64,000 nt of DNA from Oscillospiraceae bacterium (GTDB lineage Bacteria > Bacillota > Clostridia > Oscillospirales > Oscillospiraceae), in the NCBI GenBank assembly GCA_017465745.1, contig JAFTVM010000069.1, positions 1 to 64,000 on the forward strand, written 5' to 3'. Position numbers and translations under genes: made by a program. Of this stretch, positions 25,780 to 33,622 are shown one piece after another. The notes under the pieces were generated by a model. It was given only the letters and a program-made list of their open reading frames with translations. It ran no database searches and was not told the DNA's origin. Positions within the stretch are counted from its first letter, which is position 1. Each line of letters starts with the position of its first letter.

Positions 25780-27405
25780 TTATTGCTTACGCACCTCCTG
25801 ATCTATTTCCGTTCCGTCGGTCAGGATCACCTTGATCCGTTCGGCGGAGATTACTTTCACGGTATGTATGACCTGGCGAATCGTGTTCTCATCCCACTGT
25901 GTCATGTGGTGGTCCAGCTGCTCCATCGCGTTTACCGCTCTGTGCAGTCTCAAATTCGCCCGGCTGTTAGTGCGGAGCTGAGAAGCCAGTTCTTCCTGCT
26001 GTTTCTCCAGTTCATTCATCTCCGTGGACAGGGCGCTGACTCGTTCTTTGTACGCGTCGATGCCCTGATTGGCCACAGCCGTCAGCAGTTGCGTGAACTC
26101 AGCTTCACGCTCCTCCAGCCTTCGCTTGACCTCTCCCAGGGTCATTGCGGATCCTGGCATCTTTATCATTTCCTGCTGCATTGCGTCTGCGATCTTTTCA
26201 GCCAGCACATCTTTCGGACTGACTACCGAATTGATGGCGGCCATGATTGCGTTTTGCAGCACGGTTTCTTCCATGGTCGGTGACTCTTTGCAATACCTCT
26301 TTCCATAGTCCAGCCTGCTGACACAGCGCCACACGATCTTCTTCTGTCCCCGGATCGACCAGGTGCATCTGCGGTAGAGCGTACCGCATTCGCCGCACAC
26401 CAGCCGTTCAGACAAGGCATATTTGCTTGCATAGGATGTTCGTCCCGTGGATGCCTTTTTCACTGAAGGACTTTCTGCGGCAGATCTTCTGGCCATCTCA
26501 GCCTGGACAGCTCCGAACTGCTCCCGGCTCACGATTGCCGGGTGATTGTTTTCCACAAGGTACATCGGAAGCTGTCCGGTATTTTGAACGCGCTTTTTGC
26601 TGATGCAGTCCTGTACAAAGGTCTTCTGCATCAAGACGTCACCGCAATATTTCTCATTGCAAAGAATTGCTTTGACGGTCGATATACTCCATTTCACTTC
26701 GCCTGCCAGATTGGGGATTCCCTTGCTTTCCAGGTCATCCTTAATCATGCGCAGACTGAGTCCCGTCAAGTATAGCGCAAAAATTCTGCGAACAATCTCA
26801 GCCTTTTCTTCATCGATGCACGGCTGGTTGTTCTCATCCAGGTAATAGCCATATGTTCTATTGAAATTCACAAATGTCTTTCCTGACTTCATGGCCTGCC
26901 GTCTGCCCCACTTGACATTGGCGCTGATGGACTCGCTTTCCGACTGGGCAAAGGCGCCCATAAAGGTGAGGATCAGCTCTGTATCCATATCCAGGGTGTT
27001 GATGTTTTCCTTTTCAAAATAGACGCCGATGCCCATTTCTTTCAGTGCCCTGACATAACGTAAGCAATCCAGTGTATTTCTGGCGAACCGGGAAATGGAC
27101 TTTGTGAGGATCAGATCGATCTTCTTCTGCCGGCACTTTCGGATCATACGGTTGAAGCTGTCACGCTTCTTGGTGGAGGTTCCTGAAATGCCCTCGTCCG
27201 CAAAAATGCCTGCCATATTCCAGTCTGGATTCGTCATGATTTTGTCCGTATAGTAGGCGCACTGGGCTTCGTAGCTGGACTGCTGCTCCTCTTCCTCCGT
27301 GGACACACGGCAGTAGGCCGCCACACTCAGGCGTCGCTTGGCTTCCTGCTGGAGCATCTGCGGCTTTGCAGGAATGACAGTTACTTTTCTTTGGAGATCG
27401 CTCAT
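25780..27405 (-). CDS. large serine recombinase (site-specific integrase)
   Basis: 541 residues. The N-terminal resolvase domain shows SVAAYCRVSTEEEEQ with the nucleophilic serine (about residue 35), GIFADEGISGTSTKKRDSF and TKSISRFARNTLD; the recombinase domain follows (GYYLDENNQPCIDEEKAEIVRRIFALYL) and a zinc ribbon reads CGECGTLYRRC...RCVSRLDYGKRYC near 345-375. The C-terminal coiled coil spans about 410-500. It catalyses integration or excision of the element. It is the third gene in a recombinase triplet, 1 bp from the second. Confidence 0.93.
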   Translation of the reverse strand: MSDLQRKVTVIPAKPQMLQQEAKRRLSVAAYCRVSTEEEEQQSSYEAQCAYYTDKIMTNPDWNMAGIFADEGISGTSTKKRDSFNRMIRKCRQKKIDLILTKSISRFARNTLDCLRYVRALKEMGIGVYFEKENINTLDMDTELILTFMGAFAQSESESISANVKWGRRQAMKSGKTFVNFNRTYGYYLDENNQPCIDEEKAEIVRRIFALYLTGLSLRMIKDDLESKGIPNLAGEVKWSISTVKAILCNEKYCGDVLMQKTFVQDCISKKRVQNTGQLPMYLVENNHPAIVSREQFGAVQAEMARRSAAESPSVKKASTGRTSYASKYALSERLVCGECGTLYRRCTWSIRGQKKIVWRCVSRLDYGKRYCKESPTMEETVLQNAIMAAINSVVSPKDVLAEKIADAMQQEMIKMPGSAMTLGEVKRRLEEREAEFTQLLTAVANQGIDAYKERVSALSTEMNELEKQQEELASQLRTNSRANLRLHRAVNAMEQLDHHMTQWDENTIRQVIHTVKVISAERIKVILTDGTEIDQEVRKQ

Positions 27406-27406
27406 T

Positions 27407-28159
27407 TCATTCCCCCCTTTCGATCACCTGTTCATTTTTCAGTTTGATACTTACATTGCCGCTGCTGTCCACCAGCACGGCTGATATGTTCATCGCAATC
27501 AGATTTGCGTCCAGTTCCATTCTGGGTTCTTCCCGACGGAAAACCTCCCTCATGCGGTATGTTTCGTATTCCCGCGGATCTATCACCTCATACATGGCTA
27601 CCGCTATCTCCATCAGCTTTTCCCGTGTACGCTTCTCATCCACAGGAAACTGGGCAAGCATGTCTTCGAGGTTCGTCTTCAGGCCATCCAGCCTGTCCGC
27701 TGTTACCTTGATATCCTTCGGTGTCTCAATCTGCTCCGGGTTCTGTGCCAGACAATTAAGCAGGTACAGCACCTCGCATTCAATGTGCCGTGTCAGCGGA
27801 AACCCGCTTTTTCTGCGCAGCATCTTCTGGGCTTCCGTTTTCTGTACGGAGGCGGTCTTGGTGCTTCGCTTCTCTGCGACTCTCTGGAACATATCCGCAG
27901 TGATGATTGCCGGAAAGCCACTTGCCCCCTGGTATCTGGGATCCTCCAGCATCCGCGCAATCATATTCTTGTTCCAAAGCTTATCCGCTTCGTAGGTTAT
28001 TCCCGTCTGCTTCATGTAGTCCGTCAGTTCCCGAAAGGAAGCACCTGAAGCGTACTCCGCGAATATGTATCGAACCCACTTCGCTTCCTCCGGATAGCTC
28101 ACGACACTTCCGGATTGCATTTGGTATCCAAATGGGAGCTTTCTGTTTTTTCCCATCAC
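27407..28159 (-). CDS. recombinase-domain protein without the catalytic resolvase domain
   Basis: 250 residues. It begins directly with the second domain of large serine recombinases: KLPFGYQMQSGSVVSYPEEAKWVRYIFAEYASGASFRELTDYM, then MIARMLEDPRYQGASGFPAIITADMFQRVAEKR. The N-terminal nucleophile domain (YCRVS) and the zinc-ribbon cysteines are absent, so it cannot cut DNA by itself. The rest is helical with a coiled-coil-like region (DRLDGLKTNLEDML). The 4-nt overlap with the upstream recombinase and 1-bp gap downstream suggest stoichiometric co-expression, for example as an accessory or directionality subunit; that role is inference. Confidence 0.8.
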   Translation of the reverse strand: MMGKNRKLPFGYQMQSGSVVSYPEEAKWVRYIFAEYASGASFRELTDYMKQTGITYEADKLWNKNMIARMLEDPRYQGASGFPAIITADMFQRVAEKRSTKTASVQKTEAQKMLRRKSGFPLTRHIECEVLYLLNCLAQNPEQIETPKDIKVTADRLDGLKTNLEDMLAQFPVDEKRTREKLMEIAVAMYEVIDPREYETYRMREVFRREEPRMELDANLIAMNISAVLVDSSGNVSIKLKNEQVIERGE

Positions 28160-29727
28160 CTGACCGTCCTCTCTATGGATTCCGGCAATTCCAGTCCGTT
28201 CTTCAGCCGGAATCTGATTCTTGTATTGCTTTCCACTACGATTTTGTCAATCAGTTCGCAGAACAGCTCCTCATCGAATTCATCCAGACACTCCGGGCCG
28301 TCAGCGACGATCCCCAGCAGTATTCTGGTTTGTTCGATGGTATCATCATCCTCCTCTTCAAGGAGTTTCTCTTTCTGTTGCTTGGCTTGGCGAAGCCGCT
28401 CTGCCAGCTGATTGCTCATGGATACATATGTTCCAGATCTCACAGCCCCCTGCTTTTGCAGTAAAGACAGTGTGTGGATCTGATTGGAAATATCGGATAT
28501 TGTCTTGTTCAGCTCGATCACACCGGGACTCCAGAGCATCCGCCTCCGGCGAACCAGATTCAGATTTTTCAGCATCTGGGACAGGACCTCCGGGTGATGG
28601 CGCAGATTGAAGTACAACCGCAGAAAGGCAGAATACAGTTCAATCTCCTGTACCGGCTGAATGGGGCAATCCTCTCCCCTGTTGTGTTTATTGCATACCC
28701 AGTACGCATTTCCTCTGACGATTGTCCTACGAAATAGTGTGCCGCAGGAACCGCATACTACCTTTTGGGTCAGATTATGTTGGTGCTTGGATCGCCCAAC
28801 GATCTGGGGCCGCTTGGAATTGTAAAGCTGCTGAACCGCATCGAATGTTTCCCGGTCGATGATGGCAGGATGAGAGTTCTCAACATAGTATTGTGGCATC
28901 TCACCCTTATTGCGCCTTTTGACAGGGGGAAACGCTTCAGTAGAATAACGCTTCTGAAGGAGGGCATCTCCAACATATTTCTCATTGAGGAGAATGCACC
29001 TGACAGATGTAAAGCCCCAGGCATCCAGCCCGTCCCTGGTGGTGACACCCATTCTGGTCAGCTCTTTGGCTATTTCAATGGTATTCCAGCCTGATAGGAA
29101 CAGGCGAAAGATCATGCGGACGATCTCCGCTTCTTCCTCATGCACCACCAGCTGGCGGTCGACCAGGCGATAGCCCATGGGCGCCTTGCAGGTAATGAAC
29201 TGCCCTGACTCCATGCGCTTCTGGTAACTCCAGCGCATATTCCTGGAAATGGATTCACTCTCTGCCTGGGCGCATGCCGCAAGGACTGCCGTTAGCATCT
29301 CGCTGGACACCATGCTGGTGTCGATGTTGTGCTCCTCGAAGAAGATGCTGATTCCCAACGCTTTCAGTTCCCGGATGGCTGCCAGACACTCAGCGGTGTT
29401 TCTTGCGAACCGGGAAATGGACTTGACTAGGACTTTATCGATCTTGCCTTTCCTGCAGTCACTCAGCAATCTCTGGAAATCATCCCGCTTCTTGGCGGAC
29501 CGGCCGCTGATACCCTCATCGGCATAAATATCGACCATTTCCCATCTTTCATGGGCATTGATTATTTCAACATAATGCTCGTTCTGTGCCGCGAAACTGT
29601 TCAGCTGATCTTCCGAATCCGTACTGACACGGCAATAGGCGGCGACCCGCAGGCAGAGCTCGGTTTCCGGCTGCGTTGCGGGAATGAATATTTGCTTTCG
29701 AGCCAGATTGTCTCTTGCCGTTGCCAT
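28156..29727 (-). CDS. large serine recombinase (site-specific integrase)
   Basis: 523 residues with all domains: resolvase (VAAYCRVSTDSEDQLNSFAAQ, IYADEGISGRSAKKRDDF, VKSISRFARNTAE), recombinase (GYRLVDRQLVVHEEEAEIVRMIFRLFL), zinc ribbon (VCGSCGTLFRR...VCNKHNRGEDC, about 300-330) and a C-terminal coiled coil (LAERLRQAKQQKEKLLEEEDDD). It is the first gene of the triplet and related to, but clearly diverged from, the 541-residue copy, so the pair may act as a heteromer. GAGG lies in the GGAGGTGACACACG leader. Confidence 0.93.
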   Translation of the reverse strand: MATARDNLARKQIFIPATQPETELCLRVAAYCRVSTDSEDQLNSFAAQNEHYVEIINAHERWEMVDIYADEGISGRSAKKRDDFQRLLSDCRKGKIDKVLVKSISRFARNTAECLAAIRELKALGISIFFEEHNIDTSMVSSEMLTAVLAACAQAESESISRNMRWSYQKRMESGQFITCKAPMGYRLVDRQLVVHEEEAEIVRMIFRLFLSGWNTIEIAKELTRMGVTTRDGLDAWGFTSVRCILLNEKYVGDALLQKRYSTEAFPPVKRRNKGEMPQYYVENSHPAIIDRETFDAVQQLYNSKRPQIVGRSKHQHNLTQKVVCGSCGTLFRRTIVRGNAYWVCNKHNRGEDCPIQPVQEIELYSAFLRLYFNLRHHPEVLSQMLKNLNLVRRRRMLWSPGVIELNKTISDISNQIHTLSLLQKQGAVRSGTYVSMSNQLAERLRQAKQQKEKLLEEEDDDTIEQTRILLGIVADGPECLDEFDEELFCELIDKIVVESNTRIRFRLKNGLELPESIERTVR

Positions 29728-29809
29728 CGTGTGTCACCTCCTGCGGGGCAACGCAACGATACCACACTTTTGTTTGCAAAGCTATTGACCGAAATGGACA
29801 ATCAAACGC

Positions 29810-29956
29810 TCAGACAATTGGCAAGTTTATATCTACGCCGCTCTGTCTTGCGACCCGTGCGGCGATCCTTGCTGCTTCCTTACTTGTGCAGTGTCCTGTT
29901 TCCACCAGCTGTCGAAGCAACTGTACAACACCGCAATAATCTGCAATCTTACTCAT
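29810..29956 (-). CDS. 48-residue protein upstream of the recombinases
   Basis: A short frame from ATG 29956 to TGA 29810, with CAGGAG seven bases upstream. The product begins MSKIADYCGVVQLLRQL and continues VETGHCTSKEAARIAARVARQ, a two-helix, possibly DNA-binding design with the second helix resembling HTH recognition helices. It sits 83 bp before the first recombinase and just after the terminator-like hairpin at 29979-30005, so it is probably the first gene of that transcript. Codon use and ribosome site look genuine; the function is unknown, an excisionase-like or regulatory role being one option. Confidence 0.6.
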   Translation of the reverse strand: MSKIADYCGVVQLLRQLVETGHCTSKEAARIAARVARQSGVDINLPIV

Positions 29957-29978
29957 TTCATACTCCTGTATGTGAAAA

Positions 29979-30005
29979 GCCGCCCTGCCACATAAGCAGG
30001 GCGGC
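29979..30005 (-). terminator. terminator or leader attenuator before the recombinase operon
   Basis: GCCGCCCTGC (29979-29988) pairs perfectly with GCAGGGCGGC (29996-30005), followed on the minus strand by TTTTCACATAC. It lies only 23 bp above the start of the 48-residue gene. Sequence and flanks resemble the hairpin at 16619-16655. Confidence 0.75.
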
Positions 30006-30023
30006 TCCTTCTGAAATTTGATT

Positions 30024-30464
30024 GGTTAATCGCTGTTGCCTGTATTCGACACCACTTCCCCAGGCGTGGAATGACTTTCGCCATTCCGGGCAGAAACTGA
30101 AACCGCGTCTGGCACACGCATCACGGGACTCTCACCCCTCCGAGGAACTCTCCGAGCTGCCCTTTTCAGGACAGGTGAATCAACGCTGGTGCTGTCATCG
30201 CGAGACAGATCGCCACGATCTGCTTTCTGGACGGTCGGACCCGCTCCCCACCTTCATTGCCGCGTTCATGCAGATGACCTGCACAGGTGGATCTCCGCGC
30301 TCCCTCCAATGTCGCTGCCCTGCTCTGTCTTTACGAGGCACACCAACGGATGTATTTCAGTTTCTGGATATTCACTTGGGAAGGTTCACTCGGAGGCTTA
30401 TTCCTAACCCCGGAACAGTCCCTCCTCACTACTTTTCCAGTTTCGCAAGTCCATCAGGAACAAA
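30024..30464 (-). ncRNA. candidate structured RNA, unidentified
   Basis: About 440 bp without a plausible gene between the sigma-like gene and the recombinase leader, more GC-rich than the flanking AT-rich spacers. Hairpins visible: GGAATG/CATTCC (30068-30073 with 30082-30087), CTGCCCT/AGGACAG with a GAAA tetraloop on the minus strand (30157-30163, 30168-30174), CAGATCG/CGATCTG (30206-30212, 30216-30222), and TGCAG/CTGCA (30269-30273, 30279-30283) nested inside CCACCT/AGGTGG (30248-30253, 30285-30290). I compared it from memory with RNase P, tmRNA and group II intron domain V and found no match. Strand is uncertain; minus is assumed from the tetraloop and neighbours. Confidence 0.4.
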
Positions 30465-30899
30465 TTAGCAAAAACTTCCTATAAAGTCCAAAAACATTCT
30501 AAGCCTCGACAATACTTTCTTCCGCTGTTTATTGACACCCCTGTGGGTCATCCCCACCTGATCGGCATAGTCCGCTGCCGAAATATCCTCAAAGTAGAGC
30601 GCATGAATCAGCTCCCGTTCGGCCTTGGGAAGCGCTGCGATTGCGTGATGCAGCCGGTCTTTCAACTCCTTTGCGATAGTCAAATCCTCCGGGCTGGGAG
30701 CATCCACATCAGTTACGCTCTCTGCGCCCACCACTTCACCGTTGTCCAGCGCGTCATAAGACACAACTCCGTGTTCCAGCTGCTTTTCTTCCTGCCACCT
30801 CTCCTGCCGCTCCATGCGGAAATAGGCGTAGTAAACGTCCTCCGAAACCTCAATCAGCTTACCCTGAATATTGATCATGTACTTTTCCTTGTCTGCCAT
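30465..30899 (-). CDS. sigma-70-like (region 4) protein of the mobile element
   Basis: 144 residues from ATG 30899, chosen for the AAGGAGG nine bases upstream rather than the longer frame to 30944. The N-terminal half (MINIQGKLIEVSEDVYYAYFRMERQERWQEEK) is the form found in element-borne sigma-like proteins; the C-terminal LPKAERELIHALYFEDISAADYADQVGMTHRGVNKQRKKVLSRL is sigma region 4 with its helix-turn-helix (about 95-135). Region 2 is missing, so it is probably a regulator rather than a full sigma factor. It is the most upstream gene of the element and likely controls it. Confidence 0.8.
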   Translation of the reverse strand: MADKEKYMINIQGKLIEVSEDVYYAYFRMERQERWQEEKQLEHGVVSYDALDNGEVVGAESVTDVDAPSPEDLTIAKELKDRLHHAIAALPKAERELIHALYFEDISAADYADQVGMTHRGVNKQRKKVLSRLRMFLDFIGSFC

Positions 30900-31066
30900 A
30901 TCACAGACCTCCTTATTTGAAATTTGATGGTATGATGGATTCAAATTTCAGAAGGAGGCCCTCGGATTCTTGCTAAAAATACTGCTGCTTTTTTAGGCAA
31001 TATGCAGATTTTTCCATTATCCGCATATAATCCCATGAAACGAGTCGTTTTTCTCCAGAAAAAGCA

Positions 31067-31120
31067 ACACCGTTCTGCCAAAGCCGCTATTTTTTGATAG
31101 CGGTTCTCGCAGAACGGTGT
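31067..31120. other. nested hairpin at the probable element end
   Basis: An outer 12-bp perfect stem (ACACCGTTCTGC 31067-31078 with GCAGAACGGTGT 31109-31120) encloses an inner 7-bp stem (CCGCTAT 31084-31090, ATAGCGG 31097-31103). T-rich sequence follows on the minus strand (TTGCTTTTTC). It could be a terminator or part of the recombination site. The remaining spacer 30900-31297 contains no gene I can support. Confidence 0.5.
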
Positions 31121-31297
31121 CGAAAAAATTAAGGGTGCAGACAACCTACTGGCCATCTGCACCCACAATGAATCATTCAGTTTTAGGTACACCTGCTTCC
31201 TACACGCAGAGACATATTTGGTGTGAGATCATTGCTGGTATATCCTATCTACATTTCTATACTACAGTAGCTGTTGCAAACTCCTGAGATTATCTAC

Positions 31298-31684
31298 TCA
31301 ACGCTCAACTTCCGTGACACACTCGTTTTTCAATTTGCCCACAAGAAATTGCAGAGCATCCACCACACGGGGGCGGATATCGCCGCCGATGAGGACGTAC
31401 ATGATGTCGTCACCCAGTGCCAGCTCGCCCTCATTCAGCCAGGCACGGACGTAGTAGATGCCGTCCATCTGATAGGTTTCAGCAATGGATGCATCGACTT
31501 TCTGCTGATCGTAGGTGAAATACATACCGCTGACATCGGGGGCATCTGCACCCTGACGGACTTTGGCCTTGGCGGTCTGGCGGACAGTACCGTTGTGGGT
31601 CAGGTACATGCCCACCTTGGCTGCGCTCTCATGGGACTTGGCCTCTTTCAGCCACTGGTCAATGGACGGAGGATTCTTCGCCAT
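31298..31684 (-). CDS. moaE: MoaE-like protein (molybdopterin synthase large-subunit family)
   Basis: 128 residues. The central VGMYLTHNGTVRQTAKAKVRQG and the C-terminal DGIYYVRAWLNEGELALGDDIMYVLIGGDIRPRVVDALQFLVGKLK match the MoaE pattern (…GEL.pGD.iv.v.v...R..af.A..f.id.lK). In E. coli MoaE two lysines (K119, K126) are essential; by my alignment the first is kept in GKLK, while the region of the second reads NECVTEVER without it. No MoaD-like gene is in the window. It is the last gene of the mod/moa operon, 3 bp after mogA. Confidence 0.65.
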   Translation of the reverse strand: MAKNPPSIDQWLKEAKSHESAAKVGMYLTHNGTVRQTAKAKVRQGADAPDVSGMYFTYDQQKVDASIAETYQMDGIYYVRAWLNEGELALGDDIMYVLIGGDIRPRVVDALQFLVGKLKNECVTEVER

Positions 31685-31687
31685 GTC

Positions 31688-32182
31688 TCAACCTCCGCAA
31701 TTTGCGCTGCCGGAGCTGCCCAGCATTTCCAAACCGTGGTCCACGGCGTCAATAACCGCCAGAATATTCTCCTGGGATGCCTTCTTACTGCCGGGGAGAT
31801 TGATGATCAGGGTACCCTTGCGAATACCGGCAGCGGAGCGGGACAGGCAGCCTTTGGGTGTGATCTTCATGGATGCAGCCCGCATGGCTTCCGGGATACC
31901 GGGCGTGGGACGTTCCACCACTGCCATGGTAGCTTCGGGGGTAATATCCCGGGGAGAGAATCCGGTGCCGCCGGTGGTCAGAACCAGGGCGATACCCTTT
32001 TCGTCGGCACACTTGCACAGCTCTGCCTTGATGGTTTCAAAATCGTCAGGAATGATGGTAGTGTAGACTACCTCATAGCCCTTGTTCTTCAATAACTCCA
32101 CCAGTGCGGGGCCGCTGGTGTCGATGCGTTCTCCGATGGCACCCTTGTCGCTGACGGTGATGACTGCTGCGGTATAGCTCAT
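31688..32182 (-). CDS. mogA: molybdopterin adenylyltransferase (MogA/MoaB family)
   Basis: 164 residues from ATG 32182, overlapping the moaC stop as ATGA. It carries YTAAVITVSDKGAIGERIDTSGPAL, then ALVLTTGGTGFSPRDITPEAT (about 67-87), the MPT-binding GGTG motif, and IINLPGSKKASQENI near 130. It adenylylates molybdopterin before molybdenum insertion. Family members are named MogA or MoaB; the sequence alone does not separate them. Confidence 0.9.
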   Translation of the reverse strand: MSYTAAVITVSDKGAIGERIDTSGPALVELLKNKGYEVVYTTIIPDDFETIKAELCKCADEKGIALVLTTGGTGFSPRDITPEATMAVVERPTPGIPEAMRAASMKITPKGCLSRSAAGIRKGTLIINLPGSKKASQENILAVIDAVDHGLEMLGSSGSANCGG

Positions 32183-32664
32183 ACTTCTTCCTCCCTGAAA
32201 TAATCTCCGTGGACGCCGCCGGTCTTGCTGACCAGACGAATATCCGTAATCGTCATGTCCTTCTGGACTGCCTTGCACATATCGTAGACCGTCAATGCGG
32301 CAGTGGAAACCGCTGTCAGTGCCTCCATCTCCACGCCGGTTCTGCCGTCGCAGGACACGGTAGCTTTGATCTCAATAGACTTACGGTTTTCGTCCATGCT
32401 CAGTTCCAGATTGATGCCATCCATCAGAATCGGATGGCACATAGGGATAATGTCCGGCGTGCGCTTGGCACCCATGACGCCTGCGATCTGGGCAACGGTC
32501 AGTACGTCGCCCTTTTTCATACCGCCGCTTTTGATGAGAGCGAATGTGTGTTCATTCACCAGTACCCTGCCTGCAGCCACGGCGGTGCGCTGGGATACAG
32601 GCTTTTCGCCCACATCTACCATCTTCGCCCGGCCCTGTTCATTGAAATGGGTAAAATCGGACAT
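32179..32664 (-). CDS. moaC: cyclic pyranopterin monophosphate synthase accessory/catalytic protein MoaC
   Basis: 161 residues, the standard MoaC length, from ATG 32664. Diagnostic stretches are MVDVGEKPVSQRTAVAAGRV (residues 15-34), IAGVMGAKRTPDIIPMCHPI (about 60-80) and TVSCDGRTGVEMEALTAVSTAALTVYDMCKAVQKDM (about 105-140), including the catalytic lysine. With MoaA it converts GTP to cyclic pyranopterin monophosphate. It begins 2 bp after the moaA stop. Confidence 0.95.
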   Translation of the reverse strand: MSDFTHFNEQGRAKMVDVGEKPVSQRTAVAAGRVLVNEHTFALIKSGGMKKGDVLTVAQIAGVMGAKRTPDIIPMCHPILMDGINLELSMDENRKSIEIKATVSCDGRTGVEMEALTAVSTAALTVYDMCKAVQKDMTITDIRLVSKTGGVHGDYFREEEV

Positions 32665-32666
32665 GG

Positions 32667-33620
32667 TTAACCTCCGATTTGATTCATGTTGCGGCCTGCT
32701 TTGCTGCGGTTGACGGCATCGAGATCGCCGTGCCACTGGGGCTTGTTCCAGATAGCTTGTTCAAGAACCGCTTTCATGTCGTCGAAGTCCAATCCCTTGA
32801 GGGAATACTCGTCGCCGGAGTGCAGGCATGGCTTGACCTTACCGTCAGCGGTGAGCCGGATACGGTTGCAGGTGCCGCAGAAATGGGCATTGAGAGGACT
32901 GATAAGACCGATATTGCCCTGTGCCCCGGGGAGCCGGTACAGTTTCGCCACACCGCCGTCAGCCGGTACAGGTTCCGCATCGGGCAGAGCTTCCAGCACC
33001 CGGGTATACGGCACGAAGGAAGCTTCCGGGAAGTCGCCGCTGTCATACATGGGCATCATCTCGATGAAGCGCATATCCACAGGATACTGCCTGGTCAGCT
33101 CCGCCAAAGGCAGAATTTCATCATCATTGAAGCCACCAATGAGGACGGCATTGATCTTCACCTTTTCGAAGCCTGCATCCAGAGCGGCATGAAATCCTGC
33201 CCGAAAATCTTCCAGTGTGCCAATCCGAGTAATATAGGCATACTTTTCAGGATTCAGGGTATCCAGACTCAGGTTAATCCGCTTGACTCCGGCGGCTTTC
33301 AGGGGCTCTGCCAGCTTGGGGAGGAAGATACCGTTGGTGGTCAGGCACACTTCCTCGATCCCTTCCATCATCGCCGCCCGGCGACAGATGGAGACGATGT
33401 TCCGCTTGACCAGCGGCTCTCCGCCGGTGATGCGGAGCTTGCGGATGCCGAGAGCCGCCGCCGCTTCCACGGCAGTGATCATTTCCTCCTCCGTCAGCAT
33501 TTCCCGATGTTCTTTCAGGCACACACCTTCTTCGGGCATACAGTAGCGGCAGCGGAGGTTGCAGCGATCCGTCACCGACAGGCGCATATATGTAACGTTT
33601 CTTCCGTATTGATCGATCAT
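32667..33620 (-). CDS. moaA: GTP 3',8-cyclase MoaA (radical SAM)
   Basis: 317 residues from ATG 33620; longer versions would run into the upstream gene. The radical-SAM cluster motif is in LSVTDRCNLRCRYCMPEEG (cysteines at about 20, 24, 27), followed by RITGGEPLVKRNI (SAM contact, GGEP). The C-terminal second 4Fe-4S cluster is bound by HFCGTCNRIRLTADGKVKPCL (about 250-270). It performs the first step of molybdenum-cofactor synthesis. Confidence 0.96.
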   Translation of the reverse strand: MIDQYGRNVTYMRLSVTDRCNLRCRYCMPEEGVCLKEHREMLTEEEMITAVEAAAALGIRKLRITGGEPLVKRNIVSICRRAAMMEGIEEVCLTTNGIFLPKLAEPLKAAGVKRINLSLDTLNPEKYAYITRIGTLEDFRAGFHAALDAGFEKVKINAVLIGGFNDDEILPLAELTRQYPVDMRFIEMMPMYDSGDFPEASFVPYTRVLEALPDAEPVPADGGVAKLYRLPGAQGNIGLISPLNAHFCGTCNRIRLTADGKVKPCLHSGDEYSLKGLDFDDMKAVLEQAIWNKPQWHGDLDAVNRSKAGRNMNQIGG

Positions 33621-33622
33621 AA

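Noticed and set aside
30024..30464. Group II intron or RNase P RNA
   Set aside because: Domain V (GAGCC...GGTTC) of group II introns and the RNase P core GAGGAAAGTCC are both absent.
30022..30468. 148-codon frame on the plus strand over the RNA candidate
   Set aside because: No ribosome site, Ser/Pro/Arg-rich random-looking composition, and it crosses several hairpins.
22900..31297. Direct repeats marking attachment sites of the recombinase element
   Set aside because: I compared the two flanks by eye and found no shared stretch long enough to propose attL/attR; serine recombinases need only a very short core.
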